Shown here: positions 57,468-64,000 of the stretch, piece by piece | How the letters are laid out: each line of letters starts with the position of its first letter | Numbering within the stretch: position 1 is the stretch's first letter | NCBI RefSeq assembly: GCF_034931025.1 | Contig: NZ_JAYGIL010000024.1 | Span: forward strand, 29,827-93,826 | Reading direction: 5' to 3' | From: Arcicella gelida | GTDB lineage: Bacteria; Bacteroidota; Bacteroidia; Cytophagales; Spirosomataceae | Length of the DNA stretch: 64,000 nt | The notes under the pieces: generated by a model | Seen by the model: the letters and a program-made list of their open reading frames with translations, nothing else | Database searches by the model: none | Told to the model about the DNA's origin: nothing | Program-made: the position numbers and the translations under genes

Positions 57468-57771
57468 ATATGGTTTGTTATTTATTGCAAAGAAAAATTA
57501 AGTACTTACCTGTAGCATCCTGTGATGTCATGCGTTTGGTAGTATTTTTTGAAATTATATAACTTTTTGAAAAGGCATTTCTATCGTAAAAAAGGTGTTT
57601 TAAAAAGTTTTCCAAGAATCAATTGAAAAAATATTAAAATTATTTTCCAAGCTATCTTAGCAAACCGCTTTTTATCAATAACGGTAAAATACAGCTACAT
57701 TTTCCAGCACTTTTAATTTAGCTTACTTTCTCCCAAAGATTTTTTCATGGAAATACAATATTCCATTTTTT

Positions 57772-57787
57772 ATGGCAACGTTCCCGA
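57772..57787. promoter_or_regulatory. LacI-family operator O2
   Basis: ATGGCAACGTTCCCGA is the exact reverse complement of O1 at 47276-47291. It lies 304 bases before the GH106 start and about 205 bases upstream of the GH2 promoter. Confidence 0.75.
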
Positions 57788-57991
57788 TAACGATGACATA
57801 AAAAATCTTTGCACTTTTCTAATACAAAAAATTCAAAAAAAGTAAATCAAAAAATACAGTTGTCAAATTTTATATTATTAGAAAAATACAATCTACCAAT
57901 ACACCTAAAAATCAATAAAAAACATTGTCAATATTGTACAAAGACGATAGCAGGAAGGCACAGGATAGTATAATTTCTTTGATAATCAATA

Positions 57992-58022
57992 TTTGTTATC
58001 AAATTTATACAGTTTATATTTG
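57992..58022 (+). promoter_or_regulatory. Predicted promoter of the GH2 gene
   Basis: TTTG, 19 bases, TATATTTG: a perfect match to the Bacteroidota consensus. Predicted start about 58029, giving a leader of roughly 260 bases. Confidence 0.7.
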
Positions 58023-58208
58023 CAAAAGAAAATAAATATTTTTTCAGATAATTATTTTCCATTTATAAGAATATTCACAAATTGTCACTCTCAAAATTTT
58101 CTTTATAGGAGAAAATACTCATTCATAAACTTAAAAGTTCCGATACCTTGTTTTGATTGGAATAATTAATATCAACATTATAAAAATAGATTTTTTGGTG
58201 TAAAGACT

Positions 58209-58245
58209 AAGCCCTGCTGAGGATAAGTTCGGCAGGGTTTCTTAA
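58209..58245 (+). terminator. Leader hairpin upstream of GH2, possible attenuator
   Basis: A 12-bp stem with two wobbles (58209-58220 with 58229-58240), loop of 8, followed by TTTCTTAATC-type sequence. It sits 45 bases before the GH2 ATG, inside the inferred leader. Confidence 0.5.
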
Positions 58246-58289
58246 TCAAATAAGAGTAGAGTCTTACTGCGAAAAACGCTTAACAACTT

Positions 58290-61178
58290 ATGATTAAAAA
58301 TTACTTATTTATTTTATGCTTGTTGTTTGGCAATACAATCAATGCTCAAAAAATCTCTTTAGCAGGAAATTGGCAATTCAAAATTGATTCAGCAGACGTT
58401 GGTGTAAAAGATAAATGGTTTAATAGTAAACTTTCTGAAACCATCAAATTGCCGGGTTCGATGCTAGAAAATGGCAAAGGTAATCCTGTAACAATTCATA
58501 CACAGTGGACAGGCAGTATTTACGATAGTTCTTGGTACTTCAATCCACATTTAGCGAAGTATCGTACTCCTGAAAATTTAAAATTCCCTTTTTGGTTAAC
58601 ACCTGCCAAATATTATGTTGGTGCTGCATGGTACCAAAAAGCAATAGATGTTCCTAAAAGTTGGGCGAACAAACGGATTGTTCTTACTTTAGAAAGACCG
58701 CACACTGAAACAAGAGTATGGATTGATAACGAAGAAATTGGTTTAGAAAACTCAATGTGCGTTGCACAAACCTTTGACTTAACCGATAAATTATCCACAG
58801 GAAAGCATACCATTTCAATTCGTGTTGATAATCGCATTAAGGCAATCAATGTTGGAAAAGATTCCCATAGTTTAACAGACCACACGCAAGGGAACTGGAA
58901 CGGTATTGTTGGCAAAATAGAATTAGAAGCCGAAAGTAAAATTTGGTTTGATGATATTCAGGTTTATCCAGATTTGGTTAATCATTTAGCAAAAGTAAAA
59001 ATCGTATTAAAAAATTCTTTGCAAAAGCCTGTTGAAGGACAAATTAAGCTTTCTGCAAAAAGTTTTAACAGCATTAAAGCTCACTCTCCAAAATTAATTT
59101 TATCTGATTTCCAGATAGATGGACAAGAAAAAAGTATCACCATTGATTATCCGATGGGCGATGACTTCCAAACTTGGGATGAATTTTCCCCTGCCTTGTA
59201 CCATCTATCTGCCGAAATCATTGTTAAAAAACAAGTACAATCTGCTAGAAAAGTACAGTTTGGAATGAGAGGTTTTGCCATAAAAGGCACACGTTTTGAA
59301 ATTAATGGTCGCCCTATATTTTTAAGAGGAACAGTTGAAAACTGCCAATTTCCATTAACTGGTTACGCTCCAATGGATGTAGCTTCTTGGGAAAAAGTAT
59401 TCAGAAAAGCGAAAGCTTATGGTTTAAACCATTTCCGTTTTCATTCGTATTGTCCGCCAGAAGCAGCTTTTATTGCGGCAGATTTAGTGGGAATTTATCT
59501 ACAGCCTGAAGGCCCAAGTTGGGCAAATCATGGTTCATCTTTAGGCGATGGGCATCCTATCGACCAATTTATCATGGATGAAACCAACCGTATGGCAAAA
59601 GCTTACGGTAATTATGCTTCTTTTTGTATGTTGGCTTATGGAAATGAACCAAGAGGAAGCAAACAAGTAGATTACCTAACCAAATTCATAAACTATTGGA
59701 AAACTAAAGACCCTCGTCGTAAATATACTGGTGCATCAGTAGCAATGAGTTGGCCTTTAGTTCCCTCCAATGAATACATGATTAAATCTGGTCCAAGAGG
59801 TTTACCTTGGAATAAACTTCCAAGCAGTACTGAGGACTTTGCCGATAAAGTAAAAGATTTTAAAGTACCTTATCTTACTCATGAATTAGGACAATGGTGT
59901 GTTTTTCCGAATTTCAAGGAAATCAGTAAATATACTGGCGTTTACAAAGCCAAGAATTATGAGCTTTTCCAAGAAGATTTGAAAGATAAAGACATGGAAG
60001 AATTGGGTGAAAAATTCTTTATGGCTACTGGAAAACTACAGGCTTTGAGTTATAAAACAGAAATAGAAACGGCATTTCGCACGCCTATTTCAGCAGGGAT
60101 TCAAATGCTTGGTTTGAACGATTACTCTGGTCAAGGAACAGCTTTAGTTGGTATTTTGGATTCTTTCTGGGAAGAAAAAGGATATATTTCACAAGCTGAA
60201 TTTGCACAATTTTGTAATACTACCGTTCCACTGGCACGTATTCCAAAATTTGTGTATAAAAACTCAGAAAGCTTTGAAGCGAATATTGAAATGTTTCATT
60301 TTGGTAAAGATGTGCTAAATAATGCTCAAACTTCATGGCAAATATTTGATGAAAACAAACAAGTATTAGCAAAAGGTAAATTTGACAAAACGAATATTCC
60401 AATTGGTAATAATTTTAACATTGGTAAAGTATCTTTTGCGTTAAATGCTATTCAAAAAGCACAGAAACTCGTTTTTGAAGTTCGTATTGATGATACTGCG
60501 TTTATGAATAATTGGGAATTTTGGGTTTATCCTGAAGCACTTCCAATCATTAATACCAATGAAATTTATTTCTGTAAAGAATTGGATGCCAAAGCAGAAG
60601 AGATTTTACAAAATGGTGGAAAAGTATTCTTGGAAGCGGCTGGTAAAATCGAAAAAGGGAAAGAAGTAGTGAATTATTTCCAACCTGTTTTCTGGAATAC
60701 TTCTTGGTTCAAAATGCGTCCTCCACATACTTTGGGTTTTCTTTGCGAACCTTCGCATCCTGCTTTTCAAAACTTCCCGACTGAATATCATAGTAATTTA
60801 CAATGGTGGGAAATTACAAATCGTTCACAAGTAATGTTGTTGGATAGTTTTCCTGCGGGCTTCCGTCCTATTGTTCAGCCCATAGATACTTGGTTCTTGA
60901 ATCGTAAGTTGGGTTTAATCTTAGAAGCGAAAGTTGGTAAAGGCAAATTGATTATTTCTAGTGCAGACCTTAGCACAGAACCTGATAAACGTTTTGTGGC
61001 TCGTCAGTTATTATATAGCTTAAAAACTTATATGAATTCTCCGCAATTCAATCCTGCCAGTTCGGTTGACATTAAAGAAATCAAAGCACTTTTTGATAAG
61101 AATTACAAGTCAACATTCAAAACTTATACCAAAGATGCTCCTGATGAATTGAAGGTTAAAAAGCCAACGGCTAATTAA
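58290..61178 (+). CDS. GH2 family glycoside hydrolase
   Basis: A 962-residue exported enzyme (signal peptide ending TINAQ) of the GH2 family. Domains: jelly-roll (about 22-215), Ig-like (about 216-320), TIM barrel (about 325-650) and a C-terminal extension. Likely acid/base is E453 in YGNEP; likely nucleophile E532 in YLTHELGQW. The C-terminal part (about 770-950) has a GATase-like flavour with AKVGKGKLIISSADL. The substrate is a beta-glycoside, plausibly galactoside or glucuronide of the rhamnogalacturonan side chain. It is alone on the plus strand under its own promoter. Confidence 0.88.
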   Translation: MIKNYLFILCLLFGNTINAQKISLAGNWQFKIDSADVGVKDKWFNSKLSETIKLPGSMLENGKGNPVTIHTQWTGSIYDSSWYFNPHLAKYRTPENLKFPFWLTPAKYYVGAAWYQKAIDVPKSWANKRIVLTLERPHTETRVWIDNEEIGLENSMCVAQTFDLTDKLSTGKHTISIRVDNRIKAINVGKDSHSLTDHTQGNWNGIVGKIELEAESKIWFDDIQVYPDLVNHLAKVKIVLKNSLQKPVEGQIKLSAKSFNSIKAHSPKLILSDFQIDGQEKSITIDYPMGDDFQTWDEFSPALYHLSAEIIVKKQVQSARKVQFGMRGFAIKGTRFEINGRPIFLRGTVENCQFPLTGYAPMDVASWEKVFRKAKAYGLNHFRFHSYCPPEAAFIAADLVGIYLQPEGPSWANHGSSLGDGHPIDQFIMDETNRMAKAYGNYASFCMLAYGNEPRGSKQVDYLTKFINYWKTKDPRRKYTGASVAMSWPLVPSNEYMIKSGPRGLPWNKLPSSTEDFADKVKDFKVPYLTHELGQWCVFPNFKEISKYTGVYKAKNYELFQEDLKDKDMEELGEKFFMATGKLQALSYKTEIETAFRTPISAGIQMLGLNDYSGQGTALVGILDSFWEEKGYISQAEFAQFCNTTVPLARIPKFVYKNSESFEANIEMFHFGKDVLNNAQTSWQIFDENKQVLAKGKFDKTNIPIGNNFNIGKVSFALNAIQKAQKLVFEVRIDDTAFMNNWEFWVYPEALPIINTNEIYFCKELDAKAEEILQNGGKVFLEAAGKIEKGKEVVNYFQPVFWNTSWFKMRPPHTLGFLCEPSHPAFQNFPTEYHSNLQWWEITNRSQVMLLDSFPAGFRPIVQPIDTWFLNRKLGLILEAKVGKGKLIISSADLSTEPDKRFVARQLLYSLKTYMNSPQFNPASSVDIKEIKALFDKNYKSTFKTYTKDAPDELKVKKPTAN

Positions 61179-61573
61179 TGATTACTATTTATCGAGGCTT
61201 ATACTCAATAACACATCAAAGACATTAATTGGAATTATCAGTAAGCATCAAACTTACATCTTTCTAAATTCGCCTAGAGTATTTCTAACACATTACAATA
61301 AGATAACGGTGACTTTTATGGTTGCCGTTTATTGTTTGATGTCAATTGTAAAATATTGTCACAAAATAGAATGGTAAACTGTAATGATAAAAATACTCCC
61401 ACTGTGAGATATTTCTCCAATCCAACGCTACGACGTAGCAAAGCTTTTGTTCAGTAAAAGACTGAATTGTGACGCTTAGCTTAACACTTGCACAAGTAGG
61501 AAAAATGGGGAAATTTGCAGCCTCATACCACTTTTTATTATATCATGAAATTGTAAACTTTGAGGAGCGTAGA
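61179..61573. other. Gene-poor intergenic region
   Basis: A 395-base gap with a REP-like copy at 61305-61330 and a GCTTAACACTTGCACAAGT segment at 61468 that recurs in variant form at 62742. I see no gene in it. Confidence 0.45.
61305..61330. repeat. REP-like half-element
   Basis: AACGGTGACTTTTATGG then TTGCCGTTT: a degenerate single copy of the GTAGCGGCAACC hairpin family. Confidence 0.45.
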
Positions 61574-61927
61574 CTATTCTTTCTTTACAAAATAATATCC
61601 TTTTTTCTTAATATAATAACTTTTATCTCCATTCTGACCTTTAATTATATTAAATGTTTGTTTTGGTCTATCATTATATAAAAGTATGAGGCGATTATTT
61701 TGCACTAAATATTTACCTGTCAAACGCTCTTCTGTATCTTTTTTTTCATTATAATCATTGAATACAAATTTACCATCAGAGTAAAATGTAATATTAATGA
61801 AAGCAGCATGAGGCTGAAACCAATAACCTCTTATATCCTCGTTTGAATAATTAATCGTTCTTTGGAAACGAAACCCGACAACAATACCTAAAAAAATAAA
61901 GCATATTAATAATTGTCTTAATTTCAT
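61574..61927 (-). CDS. Hypothetical exported small protein
   Basis: A 117-residue protein with an N-terminal hydrophobic signal or anchor (LLICFIFLGIVVGF) and a beta-rich body (RGYWFQPHAAFINITFYSDGKFVFND, LTGKYLVQNNRLILLYND) like small lipocalin-type domains. I do not recognise a family. AT-rich; it lies between REP-like repeats, and may be an accessory gene. Confidence 0.55.
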   Translation of the reverse strand: MKLRQLLICFIFLGIVVGFRFQRTINYSNEDIRGYWFQPHAAFINITFYSDGKFVFNDYNEKKDTEERLTGKYLVQNNRLILLYNDRPKQTFNIIKGQNGDKSYYIKKKGYYFVKKE

Positions 61928-62175
61928 ATTTTTTATTTGTTTTGATTAAAAAGTTGGACTTCTCTCTTTTGTTTTCAACTAGTCATTGGTTAAGCGAAGC
62001 GTTCCTACGACCTTAAATGAGAATAGCACCACACTTTACTTTGAGGAAAAGGTATATGTTAGTAGCACCATCTGGCGAATTCCTCTATCCAATATTTTAT
62101 AAAATTTTATCGCATTTTGCCAATCATAAGATTTGCGAACACAATGGCGTTGTGTTTCAATACTCCCAGCGAGAT

Positions 62176-62499
62176 TTATTTTATAAATCGAAGATTTATA
62201 ATCTTCCATTTATTTTCAAATTTTATTGTTTCCCCACTACAGGAGATAAATCCTTTATCACCATTAATTGTCATATCAAAAAGTACTGTATCCTTATTAA
62301 AATTCATAGGAGTATAATTAATTTCAAATGTTTTAAATTTTCCTATTTTTTTTGCGTACTCATTATTTTTATATGTTAATGCTATTACTTTTAAATGAAT
62401 TTCCGGCTCGTCCTTATTAAGGTAATCAATTAAGAGCTCCATTAACAACGCAACAAACAAAAAAAACAAGAGTGATAGCATTATTTTTTTTATTTTCAT
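62176..62499 (-). CDS. Hypothetical exported small protein
   Basis: A 107-residue protein with a hydrophobic N-terminus (IMLSLLFFLFVALLMELLIDYL) and a beta-rich remainder (IHLKVIALTYKNNEYAKKIGKFKTFEINYTP, KDTVLFDMTINGDKG). No recognised family. It resembles the preceding gene in length and layout but not clearly in sequence. Confidence 0.5.
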   Translation of the reverse strand: MKIKKIMLSLLFFLFVALLMELLIDYLNKDEPEIHLKVIALTYKNNEYAKKIGKFKTFEINYTPMNFNKDTVLFDMTINGDKGFISCSGETIKFENKWKIINLRFIK

Positions 62500-62954
62500 T
62501 ATCTATTATTTTTATACTTTTTCACTATCTATTTTCATTTTCAAACCAAGAAAAAATCACTTCAAATACATATTACATCATCAACCCTATCTCTTGTTCT
62601 TCTAATTTTTATCATAAAATGATAGGTACAATAAAATAAATAATCAAAATATTGGGCTATTTTTTTCATTGCTAAGTTTGAATTGCTAATACTAAATCGT
62701 AGGTCATGCGAGAATCTATTTTGGGTACAAGTTACAATCTGCTTAACACTTACACTAGTGGAGGCGAATTAATTCGCCAGCTAATAGAAAAATCACATAA
62801 GTTTAAACAGATTCTATTACCATAAAAATTAATAAAACAAGTAGCGGTAAACCCTTGCGGTTACCGTATTTCATGATATGACCAACAAAAAACGACAACC
62901 GTAAAGGTTGCCGCTACATCATGATATTCTTTATAAAAACTCATTTCTTTATCC
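62500..62954. other. Gene-free region with REP-like pair
   Basis: About 455 bases with a REP-like inverted pair at 62841-62917 and the segment GCTTAACACTTACACTAGT at 62742, which matches one at 61468. No gene seen. Confidence 0.45.
62841..62917. repeat. REP-like inverted pair
   Basis: Left arm GTAGCGGTAAACCC-TTGCGG-TTACCG (62841-62871) and right arm CGACAACCGTAAAGG-TTGCCGCTAC (62891-62917) face each other, each able to form its own hairpin. Confidence 0.65.
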
Positions 62955-63833
62955 TCACTCCGCCTCCTTCAAAACCTCCAACTTATACCCTTTTCCATGC
63001 TGATTAGTGATTTTCACCAATTCATCCTTTTGAAGTTTTTTTCTTAATTTCGATACCAATACATCCAGATTTCTACTGATTACAAAAACACCTTCGTCTT
63101 CCCAAACTTCTTTTAAAAGTCTTTCTCTTTCAATTAATTGATTTAGGTTTATCGCAAAAATGCTTAGTAGTTTGGCTTCTCGTTCGGATAATTCTATGTT
63201 TTCATTCTCATACTTCAAGCTGTTCTTTTCAGGATAAAAAGCATATTTACCGATTGCGATATAATCTCTTTCTTCTGGTACAACATCTTTCTCTGCTACA
63301 CTTTTATCTTTTACAAAATTGCTTTTCAGTATAAAACCTATTAGTCCTAAAGGAACCAGTAAGAGTAAATAATTACTGAATGCCAACGTTTCTGCTCTTA
63401 AAAACTCAATTTGAATCAAGTAACAACCAACTGCTTGTTGTCTTCCCAAGCATGGTAAAATACTATCGGTCTTTTTACTTACTTCATAAGCAAAAACCAA
63501 TTCTTTTTTCCCACAATCAATTACATTAACAATATATTCTGTCGGTAAATTGGTCGATTTCAAACGACGATGTACCAATGCCACCAAGGTATCTGATACA
63601 AAAGTGAATTTACTTTGAAAAGCGATTTCAAAGGTATTCTCATCTATCCGTTTGATGGGCAAAACTCTCGAACTAGAGTCTTTGGCATGGAGTAATAACT
63701 GATGTCCTATGTCTCTAAGCACCACCGTCAGATGCTTTTCGGCATAATCATCATCTTTCTTTCGATTCGTTGCAATGAAGAACAAACAGCCTACGATAAG
63801 CAATAAAGGCAATATGTATAATCTTGATTTCAT
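62955..63833 (-). CDS. Membrane-anchored winged-helix regulator
   Basis: A 292-residue protein from the ATG at 63833. It has an N-terminal membrane segment (LYILPLLLIVGCLFF), a roughly 130-residue periplasmic-like domain with cysteines, a second membrane segment (about 153-170, YLLLLVPLGLIGFILK) and a C-terminal OmpR-type winged helix (about 192-288, IELSEREAKLLSIFAINLNQLIERERLLKEVW ... KLRKKLQ). It could sense an envelope signal and bind DNA directly. The frame extends to 63938, but a hairpin there argues for the shorter start. Confidence 0.82.
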   Translation of the reverse strand: MKSRLYILPLLLIVGCLFFIATNRKKDDDYAEKHLTVVLRDIGHQLLLHAKDSSSRVLPIKRIDENTFEIAFQSKFTFVSDTLVALVHRRLKSTNLPTEYIVNVIDCGKKELVFAYEVSKKTDSILPCLGRQQAVGCYLIQIEFLRAETLAFSNYLLLLVPLGLIGFILKSNFVKDKSVAEKDVVPEERDYIAIGKYAFYPEKNSLKYENENIELSEREAKLLSIFAINLNQLIERERLLKEVWEDEGVFVISRNLDVLVSKLRKKLQKDELVKITNQHGKGYKLEVLKEAE

Positions 63834-63914
63834 AAACATGAGCAATTTAAACGATAAATAGCTAGTCGCAATGGTTTTTACTACTCTACCCGAAGATTTT
63901 GTTTCTGAAAACAA

Positions 63915-63955
63915 AAAGGCTGAACTTTGAGCTACCACGCATCAAACCAGCCTTT
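63915..63955 (-). terminator. Weak hairpin upstream of the winged-helix gene
   Basis: AAAGGCTG pairs with CAGCCTTT across a 25-base loop, with T residues following on the minus strand. It may end a gene that lies beyond the window. Confidence 0.35.
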
Positions 63956-64000
63956 AAGGATGAAACAAATCATCAAAGACGAAATTATAAAATTGTTGGG

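Larger units (their letters stand above)
57468..58289. promoter_or_regulatory. Divergent regulatory region, GH106 / GH2
   Basis: 822 bases without a gene. It contains operator O2, a consensus plus-strand promoter (57992-58022), and a 12-bp hairpin in the GH2 leader. On the GH106 side I see no clean -7/-33 pair. Confidence 0.6.

Noticed and set aside
61469..61681. 70-residue plus-strand frame
   Set aside because: It covers repeat-like DNA and the opposite strand of the gene at 61574; no family features.
62017..62379. 120-residue plus-strand frame
   Set aside because: Overlaps the minus-strand gene at 62176, lacks a plausible N-terminus, and is aromatic/hydrophobic noise.

Overview
The window is AT-rich chromosomal DNA from a member of the Bacteroidota, most likely a Cytophagales bacterium. 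The evidence is a SusC/SusD pair controlled by an ECF sigma factor and a FecR anti-sigma factor, PorP/SprF and PorE-like type IX secretion proteins, many short signal peptides ending in Ala-Gln or Ser-Gln, and promoters of the Bacteroidota type (TTTG, a spacer near 19 bases, then TAnnTTTG). I see no rRNA, tRNA, insertion sequence, phage gene or CRISPR array.

Bases 1-6,300 hold central metabolism on the minus strand: the E1 (sucA), E2 (sucB) and E3 (lpdA) components of the 2-oxoglutarate dehydrogenase complex, with a small DUF4177-like gene inserted. Bases 6,600-23,500 are mixed housekeeping and accessory genes: a PorP/SprF protein, a Pr6Pr-type membrane protein, an NRDE protein, a DinB-like protein, a DM13 / outer-membrane / YceI operon, an NtrC-like response regulator without an HTH, an M24 peptidase, an ATP-grasp enzyme, a DEAD-box helicase, and a B12-binding radical SAM protein beside a UbiA-like protein.

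Bases 23,600-36,740 are a minus-strand sigma / FecR / SusC / SusD uptake system, followed by a vanadium-haloperoxidase-type protein and a very large propeller / Ig-like / beta-helix protein. A second, divergent ECF sigma gene starts at 37,003 with a membrane protein that may combine an anti-sigma-like N-terminus with a barrel. Then come a Rieske lipoprotein, a di-haem-type cytochrome lipoprotein and a PorE-like OmpA protein.

Bases 43,000-61,200 are a rhamnose/uronate-rich glycan utilisation locus: GH105, an ExuT-like MFS transporter, a LacI regulator, GH95, a GH65-like six-hairpin protein, L-rhamnose mutarotase (rhaM), a NIPSNAP protein, GH106 and GH2. This set fits degradation of rhamnogalacturonan-type oligosaccharides. 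An identical 16-base palindromic LacI-type operator lies upstream of the LacI/transporter pair and in the GH106/GH2 divergent region, tying the halves into one regulon. The last 2.8 kb is gene-poor with REP-like repeats, two orphan small proteins and a membrane-anchored winged-helix regulator.

The most unusual structures are two intergenic arrays (7692-7922 and 18591-18842) with a strict 21-base period. Their units diverge in sequence but never change length, and each array has higher-order structure. 21 bases is both two DNA helical turns and seven codons. I cannot assign them to a known repeat class.
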